Below are positions 7,040 through 16,143 of a stretch of 64,000 nt of DNA, in pieces. A program made the position numbers and the translations under genes. The DNA comes from Gelidibacter pelagius. Its GTDB lineage: Bacteria; Bacteroidota; Bacteroidia; Flavobacteriales; Flavobacteriaceae. The DNA lies in assembly GCF_017581925.1 (NCBI RefSeq), contig NZ_JAGEVG010000009.1, positions 1-64,000 of the forward strand, in the 5' to 3' direction. The notes beneath the pieces were generated by a model. That model did no database searches, was not told where the DNA came from, and worked only from the letters and a program-made list of their open reading frames with translations. Positions within the stretch are counted from its first letter, which is position 1. Each line of letters opens with the position of its first letter.

Positions 7040-8665
7040 ATGACAAGTACAGCACAATTTGAAACCCAAACCAAGGCACTTATAGACGACCTAAAAAGCG
7101 TATGTGCCAATTATGGTTTAGGGAATGACGGAAACGAATTTAAGATAATCACTCAAGTCTTTTTGTATAAATTCTTAAACGATAAATACGTTTATGAATT
7201 AAAACAATTAGAACCCGATTTAGCAAAAGCAGAAAACTTTGATGAGGCGCTTAAAAAGTACTCAGAAGATGATTTGGAAATGCTCACCATGCAAATAAGT
7301 GAAAATACGGCACGAATTGCACCTAAAAATTTATTATCCCGATTATTCGAACAACAAAACAAAGACCAATTTGCCGATATTTTTGATGAAACTTTAGTAA
7401 GTGTCGCCAAGGATAATATTGATATTTTCTCGGTGTTGACCCAAGGGGGCGAAAAAGTGGTTTTGTTTGAAAACCTTAGTAAATACGTCACCGATAATAG
7501 AGATGCCTTTTGTAAAGCCTTAGTGAATAAGTTGGTCGGTTTTAGTTTTGAGCATATTTTCACCCAGAAGTTTGACTTCTTCGCCACTATTTTTGAGTAT
7601 TTAATTAAAGATTATAATACCAACTCTGGAGGTAAATATGCGGAGTATTTCACACCACATGCCGTAGCTAAAATTATGGCTGCTTGTTTGGTCACGGGAG
7701 ATGATGTCAATAATGTGACTTGTTATGATCCAAGTGCGGGTTCTGGGACGCTGTTAATGAATTTGGCACATGCCATTGGCGAAGATAAGTGTACCATTTA
7801 CTCACAAGACATTTCCCAAAAGTCATCATCCTTATTACGGTTAAACCTTATTTTAAATAATCTGGTTCATTCTATACAAAACATTATTCAAGGGAATACT
7901 ATTTTAAGTCCCTACCACAAGCAAGAGAATGGGCAGTTAGAACAGTTTGACTATATCGTGTCCAATCCACCGTTTAAGTTGGATTTTTCCGACTACAGTG
8001 CCGATTTAGATAGTAAAGCCAATAAAGAACGCTTTTTTGCAGGGATCCCCAATATCCCTAAAAGCAAGAAAGATTCCATGGCTATTTATTTGTTGTTTAT
8101 ACAGCATATCATGCACAGCTTAACAGCAAAAGGTAAAGCTGCTATCGTTGTGCCTACTGGTTTTATTACCGCACAGTCTGGAATTGATAAAAAAATTAGA
8201 GAAAAACTCGTCAAAAGTAAAATGCTGGCAGGTGTGGTCAGTATGCCTTCCAATATTTTTGCAACCACAGGAACCAACGTCAGTATTTTATTTTTAGATA
8301 AAACCAATACCCAAGATGTGGTATTAGTAGATGCTTCTAATTTAGGCACCAAAGTAAAAGAAGGTAAAAACCAAAAAACAGTCTTAAGTGGAGCTGAAGA
8401 GCAACAAATTATAGACGTGTTTAATGCCAAAGAAGCCAAAGATGATTTCTCGGTTGTGGTATCCTATGATGAGATAAAAGAAAAGAACTATAGCTTAAGT
8501 GCAGGGCAGTATTTTGAAGTTAAGATTGACTATGTTGATATTACTGCGGAAGAGTTTGCTGCTAAAATGAAGAATTTCGAAAGCAATTTAGAAAGTTTGT
8601 TTTCCGAATCTAAAGGTTTAGAAAAGGAAATTCAAAAGAATTTGAAAAGTTTGAAGCATGAGTAA
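7040..8665 (+). CDS. hsdM: Type I N6-adenine DNA methyltransferase (HsdM)
   Basis: The product is 541 residues. An N-terminal helical HsdM domain spans about 1-150. The catalytic domain has the AdoMet-binding motif DPSAGSGTLL at 230-239 and the catalytic NPPF at 309-312. GGKYAEYFTPHAVA just before motif I is the usual HsdM signature. The enzyme methylates adenine in the bipartite site chosen by HsdS and, with HsdR, forms the restriction complex. Its last 8 bases overlap hsdS, indicating translational coupling. All key residues are present. Confidence 0.95.
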   Translation: MTSTAQFETQTKALIDDLKSVCANYGLGNDGNEFKIITQVFLYKFLNDKYVYELKQLEPDLAKAENFDEALKKYSEDDLEMLTMQISENTARIAPKNLLSRLFEQQNKDQFADIFDETLVSVAKDNIDIFSVLTQGGEKVVLFENLSKYVTDNRDAFCKALVNKLVGFSFEHIFTQKFDFFATIFEYLIKDYNTNSGGKYAEYFTPHAVAKIMAACLVTGDDVNNVTCYDPSAGSGTLLMNLAHAIGEDKCTIYSQDISQKSSSLLRLNLILNNLVHSIQNIIQGNTILSPYHKQENGQLEQFDYIVSNPPFKLDFSDYSADLDSKANKERFFAGIPNIPKSKKDSMAIYLLFIQHIMHSLTAKGKAAIVVPTGFITAQSGIDKKIREKLVKSKMLAGVVSMPSNIFATTGTNVSILFLDKTNTQDVVLVDASNLGTKVKEGKNQKTVLSGAEEQQIIDVFNAKEAKDDFSVVVSYDEIKEKNYSLSAGQYFEVKIDYVDITAEEFAAKMKNFESNLESLFSESKGLEKEIQKNLKSLKHE

Positions 8666-9992
8666 CTGGAACAAGAGTACTCTAGGCGAATTAGCTAAGA
8701 AAAGGAATGGGTTTATACAGACTGGACCTTTTGGAAGTCAGCTACATGTATCAGATTATGTTGATGAAGGAATACCTATAATAATGCCAGTCAATTTGAA
8801 AGAGAATAAAATTGATATTTCTAAAGTTTCTTTTATCTCTGAAAAGGACTTAAATAGGCTCTCTAAACATATTGTTAAATCTGGTGATATAATTTATAGT
8901 AGAAGAGGTGATGTAACTCAAAAAGCATTGATAACTCAAAAAGAAGAGGGTTATTTTTGTGGTACTGGTTGTTTATTAGTAAGAGTCGGAGAAAGTATAA
9001 ATCCAAACTTTCTTGTTTATTTTCTTAGTACTGCTAGAAGTAAATCATGGATTTTAAATCATGCAGTTGGAATTACAATGCCTAATTTAAATACTAAAAT
9101 CCTCGCTCGATTTCCTATCTCTTTTCCAGAAAAAAGTATACAAACCCAAATAGCTAAAGTCCTTACCGATTTAGACGCCAAAATAGAAGTCAACAACAAA
9201 ATCAATCAAGAATTAGAAGCGATGGCAAAAACGCTTTATGATTATTGGTTTGTACAGTTTGATTTCCCTACAAGTGAGGCCCAAGCGAAACAGATAGGGA
9301 ATCTCTCCTTGGTTGGTAAACCTTATAAATCGTCCGGGGGTAAGATGGTTTTTAATGAAGAGTTGAAACGGGAGATTCCTGAGGGGTGGGGTGTGGATAT
9401 TATAGAAAATCTTTTAGCAAAAGATGTAGGAACAAAAAAAATACCTTCTAGTGAATATTTAGAAAAAGGAAAAATTCCAATTATTGATCAAAGCACAAAA
9501 TTTATTTGCGGTTATACAAATGAAGAAAGCTCTTTAATTAAAACCTCCAAACCTAGAATAGTCTTTGGAGATCACACCAGAATTGTTAAACTTATAAACT
9601 TTGATTTCGCCAGAGGATCAGATGGAACGCAAGTTCTACTAAGTAATAACGAAAGAATGCCACAACATCTGTTTTATCATGCTTTACTGAATGTTGACTT
9701 GTCAAATTACGGTTATGCGCGACATTTTAAGTTTTTAAAGGATACAAAACTTATTATTCCTCATTTAGAGATAGCACAAATATTTGAAATCCAAACTCAA
9801 AGCTTTTTTAGAAAGATAAAACATAACATATTTGAAAACCAAAAACTCTCAGAGCTTAGAGATTGGTTGTTGCCTATGTTAATGAATGGTCAGGTGACCG
9901 TAGGGAGTCCCGTTAAAAACCGGGATCTTGGTGAGTTAGAGCAAGAGTTGGGGATGGTTGCGGAGGATAGTGAAAAATATGGAAAGGTATGA
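8658..9992 (+). CDS. hsdS: Type I restriction specificity subunit (HsdS)
   Basis: The product is 444 residues with two target-recognition domains, about 1-170 and 235-400. Helical spacers follow each one (QIAKVLTDLDAKIEVNN near residues 168-184, and FRKIKHNIFENQKLSEL near the end). DYWFVQFDFP after the first spacer is a common HsdS sequence. The subunit decides which split DNA site the complex methylates and cuts. The two domains are not similar to each other, so the site should be asymmetric. It starts inside the hsdM end and overlaps a small downstream frame by 14 bases. Confidence 0.93.
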   Translation: MSNWNKSTLGELAKKRNGFIQTGPFGSQLHVSDYVDEGIPIIMPVNLKENKIDISKVSFISEKDLNRLSKHIVKSGDIIYSRRGDVTQKALITQKEEGYFCGTGCLLVRVGESINPNFLVYFLSTARSKSWILNHAVGITMPNLNTKILARFPISFPEKSIQTQIAKVLTDLDAKIEVNNKINQELEAMAKTLYDYWFVQFDFPTSEAQAKQIGNLSLVGKPYKSSGGKMVFNEELKREIPEGWGVDIIENLLAKDVGTKKIPSSEYLEKGKIPIIDQSTKFICGYTNEESSLIKTSKPRIVFGDHTRIVKLINFDFARGSDGTQVLLSNNERMPQHLFYHALLNVDLSNYGYARHFKFLKDTKLIIPHLEIAQIFEIQTQSFFRKIKHNIFENQKLSELRDWLLPMLMNGQVTVGSPVKNRDLGELEQELGMVAEDSEKYGKV

Positions 9993-10152
9993 GTTAATGC
10001 GATTGGTTAGAGAAGAAGTACAACAAAGTCAAGAACATAGTGTGCAATTAATGCAAAGTTATTTGTATGCGTTTTTTAAGCAGAACTGTGTTCTAATAAC
10101 AAACATATTTTTAGGGCAGGTTTCCGAAAATTATTTTCTTTTAGAAACATAA
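9979..10152 (+). CDS. Small protein at the end of the hsd operon (uncertain)
   Basis: This is a 57-residue frame beginning with ATG inside the last 14 bases of hsdS. The first half (MERYELMRLVREEVQQSQEH) is a convincing charged helix. The second half is hydrophobic and Phe-rich (YLYAFFKQ, ITNIFLG), which could be a membrane segment or frame drift in a truncated gene. No family was recognised. The coupled start is the main support. It may be the stump of a larger protein whose 3' end was lost. Confidence 0.35.
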   Translation: MERYELMRLVREEVQQSQEHSVQLMQSYLYAFFKQNCVLITNIFLGQVSENYFLLET

Positions 10153-10216
10153 AATAGATGTCATCAATCCCTCTCATTTTTTGTAGTTTGCACGTTTAAT
10201 TTTCCAATGCTGTTAT

Positions 10217-10858
10217 ATGGAAGTCCATACTTTAAAAGCCTTACAATCTAATGTTATTCGTTATACATTTTACTTTACTGGTCTGATATGTTTTGGATTG
10301 GGAGTAGCTTTTTCTGTTAAGGTTAAGTATTTAGGTTTACATCCATGGGATGTTTTGAACGTCGCATTATTTGAACATTTTGGTTTTAGTATCGGTACCT
10401 GGAGTATTATCGTGGGTTTGATGCTTATTGGGATCTCATTGCTCGTCAGTAAGAAATATATAAATATCGGAACATTTCTAAATGCCTTACTCATAGGTCC
10501 GATTATGGATTTTTTTTTATGGTTAGATATATTGCCCGATGCCAGTAATAATTGGACAGACTATCTTTTATTGCTTCTGGGAATTTCGCTGACTGGATTA
10601 GGAGGAGGCTTATATGTTTCTGGAGGTGTAGGCGCTGGTCCACGCGACGGATTTATGCTTTCCATGTCAGAACGATTCAGGTTATCGGTAGTTAAAGCAA
10701 GAATCATGGTCGAACTTATCGTGCTGATCATTGGATTTCTTCTTGGCGGTCCGGTCTTTTGGGTAACATTTATCTATACGTTAATATTGAGTCCTATTTT
10801 TCAATTTTCGCTTAAGTTTTTTACTCGTATGCGTTCAAAGTTAGAGACAAGTTATTGA
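10217..10858 (+). CDS. YczE/YyaS/YitT-family membrane protein
   Basis: The product is 213 residues with about five or six hydrophobic helices: around 18-36, 58-78, 84-100, 115-135 and 160-200. The signature LGLHPWDVLN near 38-47 and the glycine-rich GGGLYVSGGVGAGPRDGF near 128-145 are the two related half-repeats of the YczE-type family. These are integral membrane proteins of unknown transport or regulatory role. The gene follows the restriction locus on the same strand but has its own 5' region, so it is probably separate. Function cannot be taken further. Confidence 0.75.
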   Translation: MEVHTLKALQSNVIRYTFYFTGLICFGLGVAFSVKVKYLGLHPWDVLNVALFEHFGFSIGTWSIIVGLMLIGISLLVSKKYINIGTFLNALLIGPIMDFFLWLDILPDASNNWTDYLLLLLGISLTGLGGGLYVSGGVGAGPRDGFMLSMSERFRLSVVKARIMVELIVLIIGFLLGGPVFWVTFIYTLILSPIFQFSLKFFTRMRSKLETSY

Positions 10859-11119
10859 ACTTTGACTAGCGTCTATTATCTGATCAAGACAAAAACTTAT
10901 CGATGTTAGTATGATGTTAACTTGTTGTCAGTCTATTTAGGAAGAATTCTACGTTCCTATCACCCCTGAACTGTGCTCTAAAGTTTTTATTTTGGCGTTG
11001 AAAGATTCTGATGATGTATGTGTGGGTCTGTTGTCAAAGTAGGTCATTTTGTTTTGATAATCGATCGACATTGTCCTATATATGGTAGTGAAGCTATTAA
11101 ATGCCGCCTGCCTGACTTT

Positions 11120-12262
11120 TTACTTAACTGTTTTCTCTTTTTTTTTCTTTTTTTTCAGCTTATTCCACCAAATTAAAGTACCTGTCACCGGTAAACTTGT
11201 TGCAATCAAGCAGGCCAAGAAATAGACAATTTTTGAAAATGTCCCAAAAATATCGCCAGTGTGCAGTGGTTTTATTACTGCTGCTAATTTTTGATTTAAA
11301 GGTTTTTCATCAAAATATTCTACTTTTAAAACTGTTCCTGTAGTATCCAAAAACAGCTTATCTGAAGTAGAAGGCGACCAATTGTTGTCGTTGTACTTTC
11401 TAAAGCTATAATAATTGTTTTTTTGGTTTGGAAATGTCACCGCAAGTTCCCCAGGATAATTTAAAGTTTGATTAGCCAATTGGATAGCCTCATCATAAGA
11501 TATAGTAGTAGCGTCAGAATTATGTTCCAACAGAAATTCCGGGCTCGACCTATCAAATATTTTAGTTCCCATGATATACCCTAAACCTTCTCTATACGAT
11601 TCAAAAGACCAACATAAACCTGTTACGGCCATAACAAGTAAAAATATGCAAGCGTAAAAACCTAAGGTATTATGCAAATCATGATTAACGCGCTTCCAAT
11701 TTGCCTTGGTTTTGATCTTAAACCCTTGTTTAACGGTCTTCCATTTGACTCTTTTAGGAAACCAAAGTACAATTCCCGAAATAGCTAAGATCAAGAAAAT
11801 AATCGTTGCCACACCCACAATAGGTCTTCCGATAGTAGTATCCAATAATAGCCATCTGTGCAGTTTAAACATGGTGAACATAAATGCGTCTGCTTTTGTT
11901 TTCTCTGCTTTGTGAATGGCTTTAGTGTATGGATTTACAAGCACCTTTGTCCCACGGGGTTGTTTTAAATCTTCTTTGACCAAAAAAGTATAGGCTGCGT
12001 TTTCGTTGTTTGGGAGGGTTACGCCTGTTACATAAAAACCGTTTGAAGCCTTTAATTCTTCTGCTAAACTGGTCACCGTTTGTTTTTCAACTTGAGCTTC
12101 AACAATAAAATCTTCCGCAAAGAATTCCTTTATTTCCAGTTCAAACACCAAAACGGTTCCCGTAAAACAAACGATAAATAATATGATTCCGCTTGCTAGT
12201 CCAAGCCATAAATGCACATCATTTATAAATTTTCTAAAAGTGTATTTTTTCTTATTTCTCAT
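11120..12262 (-). CDS. PepSY-associated membrane protein (iron reductase-like)
   Basis: The product is 380 residues from ATG 12262; an upstream in-frame ATG at 12307 would add 15 atypical residues. Four membrane helices are visible: IILFIVCFTGTVLVFEL near 25-41, a pair around 150-185, one near 205-225, and one near 345-365. FRKFINDVHLWLGLASG at the start and HRWLLLD and HDLHNTLGFY later supply conserved His residues of PepSY_TM proteins. In siderophore loci these are thought to reduce ferric siderophores at the inner membrane. The gene lies 60 bp downstream of the TonB receptor on the same strand, so they likely form one operon. The Lys-rich tail (KLKKKKKKEK) is cytoplasmic. Confidence 0.85.
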   Translation of the reverse strand: MRNKKKYTFRKFINDVHLWLGLASGIILFIVCFTGTVLVFELEIKEFFAEDFIVEAQVEKQTVTSLAEELKASNGFYVTGVTLPNNENAAYTFLVKEDLKQPRGTKVLVNPYTKAIHKAEKTKADAFMFTMFKLHRWLLLDTTIGRPIVGVATIIFLILAISGIVLWFPKRVKWKTVKQGFKIKTKANWKRVNHDLHNTLGFYACIFLLVMAVTGLCWSFESYREGLGYIMGTKIFDRSSPEFLLEHNSDATTISYDEAIQLANQTLNYPGELAVTFPNQKNNYYSFRKYNDNNWSPSTSDKLFLDTTGTVLKVEYFDEKPLNQKLAAVIKPLHTGDIFGTFSKIVYFLACLIATSLPVTGTLIWWNKLKKKKKKEKTVK

Positions 12263-12322
12263 AAAGCATCGGGAGTTAAATAGAAGGTGCAATTGGAAGG
12301 ATTGCACTTTCTGGTTGATGGA

Positions 12323-14701
12323 TTAAAATGAATAACTCAATACTCCTGCGAAGTTTCGAGGATCAGTTTGGTTGATATAACGTGTTCTATATGCGTTGTA
12401 ACCTATCTCATTAAAAACATTATTGAGTAAAAATCTGAAGTTCCAATGCGAATTTATCCTGTATGCGACCTGTGCATTCACTTGAGTATAGGCATCAACA
12501 TCAAAAGGTTTTTGGTTGGGTACAATGCCTTCGTGCGTGACCGCTCCCGAACTCCAGTCATTTATTGGTCGCTCACCGGTGAAATAGATGCCTGCTCCAA
12601 CTGACAGACCATCCAGTTTTTCCTTGAAACTATAATTGGCATAAGCATTAAAAGTATGTTTTGGTGTGTTTAATGGGGCGGAACCATACACATAGGAAGT
12701 GTGTTCCTTATACTGCGCATCGATATAAGAGTAACCGGTAATAACCTCCAGATTATCCAATAGTCGCCCGGTGAGCTCTACTTCAATACCTTTGCGCTCA
12801 TCATTTCCTCCCTTTTGATAGTATCCTGTGGCCACCCAGTTCTCATCGTACACGGGTAAATTGATGTCCTTATTGTTAATCTTAAAGAAGGTGAGATTGA
12901 AACGTAATCTATTGTTCAGCCAATTGGTTTTAATTCCAGTTTCCAGTTGATCGAAACGTTCATTCCCCAATTCATTTCCGTTGACGTCCAATCGCGTCGC
13001 CGTTCTTGGGTAGGAGCTATTTGTGTATGATGCAAATACGTTTAGATTCTTAAAAGGCGTAATGATCACGCCTCCCAGCGGATTAAACGCATCACTTTGT
13101 GTTGTTTCGGTAGCAGTTATGGTTTGGGTTTTACTGTAACGGGCGCCTATAAATGTTTTTAAGTATGGATTGAAGGTGATCACATCTTGGGCGACAAATC
13201 CAATGGCTTTCGACTTAGCTCCTAAAACTGTTGCCTCAGGAAAATTTAGATTGTCGGGTAAACCATGAGGATTGGAAGTAAACACATCTATAATATCGAC
13301 ATTGGAAATACTCATTGATGATGTGCTATAATCTGTAGTACGATAATCGAAACCTACCTGGAACGTATGCGAAATTCCACCAGTTTCAATTTTGTCACCT
13401 ATTAAATCAAATTGTAATACGTTATTATTATCCTTCCGGGTCGAAAAAGAATAGCCTCGATTTCTTTGGTTATAGATGGGTTCGCCTGAAGTGTCTTTAA
13501 CAACATTCCCCATGCTGGCACCTTTGTCATCCAAATCTAAATTGGATTTATAAAAAGCACCATTCAAACTCAGCTTATCGCTTAGCTTTCTTTTAAATCT
13601 TATAGCGTAAGTGGTATTGGAGGTTAAGGATTTATCATTCTCGAAACCTAAAAACCGATCATGAGGCAGGTCGTAAATCTTGTTTTCGTCATTTTCTCCA
13701 TTATTTACGGTTCCAAGGTCGGGAGTTCGGCTGTCTTCAAAATAATCCATTTCCAAAGTGAATGTGGTATTATCATCTGGTTTCCATTCTAAGGAAGGGT
13801 TGATATAAAATCGGTCTGAAGACACCATGGATCTATAACTGTCTGAGCGTTCAAGCGCAGTGTTTACTCGGAAGGCAACTTTTTGGCTCTCTACCAATGG
13901 ACCGTAAACATCAAAGGTAGATCTCGCCTGGCCATAACTCCCAAGTCTTATCCCTGCATTTCCGCCAAAGACATATTTCGGTGTTTTGGTCACCAGATTG
14001 ATAACACCGCCGGGACTTCCCAGATCGGTGGCCACACCTTGCGTAATTGAAGCGGCACCTTTTAACACCTGGATATTATCCACACCTTGCATATCGGTTA
14101 AAATACCAGTTCCTCTAAAATCGGAGTGCACACGAACCCCATTTTTTAGGATTGGTATCCCTCTAAAGCCGCGGGAAGACATACTTTCTCTTTTATTACC
14201 ATAGGTTGCAAAAGTGTAAACACCGGGAACATTTTTGGTTGCATCTGAAATGGTCAGATTTCCCTGTTGCTGAATTAGCTTGTCTGAAATAATGGAAATG
14301 CTCTGTATTTGTTCATAAGGTGCCAAAGGCAATCGGGTCAAGGCCTCTATTTTGTCTGGATTTTTGAATCGACTGCCAAAAATTTCTACTTCTCCCAATT
14401 GAGAATCATCAATTAATTGGAACGGCAATCTTATGTGTTCGTTAGCATTAATGGTCACTGTTTTAACAACAGATTTATACCCAACAAATGATACTCTAAT
14501 GGTATAGTCGCCAGGTGCCAAATTATTCAGCTCATAATGGCCGTTTTCATCGGCAGATGTTCCCTTAGCTGTGTTTTCAATAAGTACAGAAGCAAACGGA
14601 ATATTTTCTTGGTTTTGGGTAGTAATATTGCCAGTGATTTTTGATTGTGAAAAGGACAATTGTATTGTCAGTAGCATGAAAAGACTAATGTATTTGATCA
14701 T
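12323..14701 (-). CDS. TonB-dependent siderophore receptor with carboxypeptidase-regulatory domain
   Basis: The product is 792 residues. A signal peptide (MIKYISLFMLLTIQLSFSQS) is followed by a carboxypeptidase-regulatory-like domain (about 20-100, ITGNITTQNQENIPFASVLI) that is typical of Bacteroidota receptors. A plug domain follows (about 120-235, with RGFRGIPILKNGVRV and GSPGGVINLVTK), and then a 22-strand barrel ending in Phe (FAGVLSYSF). The plug resembles FhuA/FpvA-type siderophore receptors. It takes up ferric siderophores across the outer membrane with TonB-ExbBD energy. The substrate is not readable. The PepSY gene follows, and the AraC regulator is divergent. Confidence 0.92.
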   Translation of the reverse strand: MIKYISLFMLLTIQLSFSQSKITGNITTQNQENIPFASVLIENTAKGTSADENGHYELNNLAPGDYTIRVSFVGYKSVVKTVTINANEHIRLPFQLIDDSQLGEVEIFGSRFKNPDKIEALTRLPLAPYEQIQSISIISDKLIQQQGNLTISDATKNVPGVYTFATYGNKRESMSSRGFRGIPILKNGVRVHSDFRGTGILTDMQGVDNIQVLKGAASITQGVATDLGSPGGVINLVTKTPKYVFGGNAGIRLGSYGQARSTFDVYGPLVESQKVAFRVNTALERSDSYRSMVSSDRFYINPSLEWKPDDNTTFTLEMDYFEDSRTPDLGTVNNGENDENKIYDLPHDRFLGFENDKSLTSNTTYAIRFKRKLSDKLSLNGAFYKSNLDLDDKGASMGNVVKDTSGEPIYNQRNRGYSFSTRKDNNNVLQFDLIGDKIETGGISHTFQVGFDYRTTDYSTSSMSISNVDIIDVFTSNPHGLPDNLNFPEATVLGAKSKAIGFVAQDVITFNPYLKTFIGARYSKTQTITATETTQSDAFNPLGGVIITPFKNLNVFASYTNSSYPRTATRLDVNGNELGNERFDQLETGIKTNWLNNRLRFNLTFFKINNKDINLPVYDENWVATGYYQKGGNDERKGIEVELTGRLLDNLEVITGYSYIDAQYKEHTSYVYGSAPLNTPKHTFNAYANYSFKEKLDGLSVGAGIYFTGERPINDWSSGAVTHEGIVPNQKPFDVDAYTQVNAQVAYRINSHWNFRFLLNNVFNEIGYNAYRTRYINQTDPRNFAGVLSYSF

Positions 14702-14788
14702 AGTTATTTAGAATTGTTGATGAAATTGAAAGGATTAAATGATAGAGTGATTTGAGACCCCGATGTGATAGTATTTTTGTTATACGGA

Positions 14789-14809
14789 ATCAAAATGTCC
14801 CGTTTTGAT
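14789..14809. promoter_or_regulatory. Inverted repeat between the TonB receptor and AraC gene
   Basis: ATCAAAA and TTTTGAT are separated by TGTCCCG, a perfect 7-bp inverted repeat in the 287-bp divergent space. It is a candidate operator for the AraC-type regulator or for an iron repressor. A possible -7 box for the AraC gene, TAGATTTG, lies at 14925-14932, but no TTG stands at the expected distance upstream. A direct repeat of TATCGGAA at about 14953 and 14973 is another candidate site. Confidence 0.4.
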
Positions 14810-14988
14810 AACATTGAATGCGATATTTTCATGTGGTTTGATATTTAGAATTTGTATTGTTTATTAAGAATGAAACTTTTTACATCTCTTATTTTTATTT
14901 AGATTAATTATAAATAGATTTGACAAAAATATAAATAGCTTCCCCATTAAATATCGGAATTGGGACTAAAACTATCGGAAACAGTATT

Positions 14989-16005
14989 ATGTATGTTAAG
15001 TCAAAATTGATTGAACTTGATCGAATCGTTTATAACGTTGATCTCTATGGCAATAAGGTGATTGAGGACAGAATGAGTACTCTGTCCGTACAAAAGGAAT
15101 TAAATAATGAGTCGGAGATATCAAGTCATCTTATTTATACAAAAGGGCTATGTCTCATAGACACTTCCATAAAGCCACAACAACAGTTGACCGATCAAAT
15201 TACTGTTACAGAAGATTACGTACAAATTTTCTGTATGATGGATGGATGTTCGGTAGGAAAACAATCATGTAATGAAAAATGTCAATTCAATTTGGGAATC
15301 ATGCATTTGGTCTATTGTAAAGGATTAGAAAACACCTTAGAGATCGCATCACAAAAAAAATCAAGATATCTATCGGTGGTTATGAGTCGGAGCTACTATT
15401 TGATTTTGTTTTTTCATGAACCCTGGATCCAACATTCTAAATTTTACAGATCAGTCATGGAGCAAAAGACTGTGGGACACGGTGAGATTACCTTCCCATT
15501 AGATAGCTTGTTAAAGCGTGTTTTAAATGAACTGATGTTGCAGGCATTCCCTAAAAGACACGCCAAACACTTGACCGATTTAAAACTAAAGGAACTGTTT
15601 TTGCACATCCTGATCAAATTTTCTGAGGCCATGACCAATAAAACGGCCATAAACAAAGATGAATATGAAAAATTAGAGGCTGCCAAGGCGTATCTTACAT
15701 TGCATTTTGACCATCCGCCGACCGCAAAACAACTCTCAAGAATCGTTTTTTTAAATGAATTAAAATTAAAACAGGGATTCAAACAATTATATAACACCTC
15801 AATATATGCTTATGTGATCAAACTAAAAATGGAGAAAGCAGAAATCATGTTGGCAGAAAAACACACCGTTCAGGAGATGGCGGAAATATTAGGTTATAAA
15901 AGTGTATCTCATTTTATAAGTACTTTCAAGAAAACTTTCGGATATACTCCAAAACAGGGATTAATGGAACGAAATGAGAAATTGACCAGTAGAAATGAGA
16001 CTTAA
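14989..16005 (+). CDS. AraC/PchR-family transcriptional regulator
   Basis: The product is 338 residues. The C-terminal 100 residues carry two helix-turn-helix units: PTAKQLSRIVFLNELKLKQG, then HTVQEMAEILGYKSVSHFIS with FKKTFGYTPKQ, the AraC signature. The N-terminal 200 residues match the layout of PchR-like regulators that sense ferric siderophores. It is transcribed away from the receptor operon and very probably activates it when the cognate siderophore is present. A Cys cluster around residues 80-95 (MMDGCSVGKQSCNEKC) is unusual and might bind metal. An intrinsic terminator follows at 16052. Confidence 0.88.
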   Translation: MYVKSKLIELDRIVYNVDLYGNKVIEDRMSTLSVQKELNNESEISSHLIYTKGLCLIDTSIKPQQQLTDQITVTEDYVQIFCMMDGCSVGKQSCNEKCQFNLGIMHLVYCKGLENTLEIASQKKSRYLSVVMSRSYYLILFFHEPWIQHSKFYRSVMEQKTVGHGEITFPLDSLLKRVLNELMLQAFPKRHAKHLTDLKLKELFLHILIKFSEAMTNKTAINKDEYEKLEAAKAYLTLHFDHPPTAKQLSRIVFLNELKLKQGFKQLYNTSIYAYVIKLKMEKAEIMLAEKHTVQEMAEILGYKSVSHFISTFKKTFGYTPKQGLMERNEKLTSRNET

Positions 16006-16051
16006 AATGGCTGTTTTCTTTGACACTATCCCGTTAAGTGTGTAACAAATC

Positions 16052-16082
16052 AAGCCCTTAAAACCTATTTAGGGGCTTTTTT
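16052..16082 (+). terminator. Intrinsic terminator between the AraC and LytR-type genes
   Basis: AAGCCCTTAAA pairs with TTTAGGGGCTT over 11 bp with one G-T pair and a 5-base loop, followed by a T-run. It ends the AraC transcript. The A-rich 5' side is poor as a terminator for the opposing LytR-type gene. Confidence 0.8.
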
Positions 16083-16143
16083 CATGAATCAAGTCAAAAC
16101 CTGTATTACGGAATCATATTTATCCTATGTTCCGCGCTCGCCT

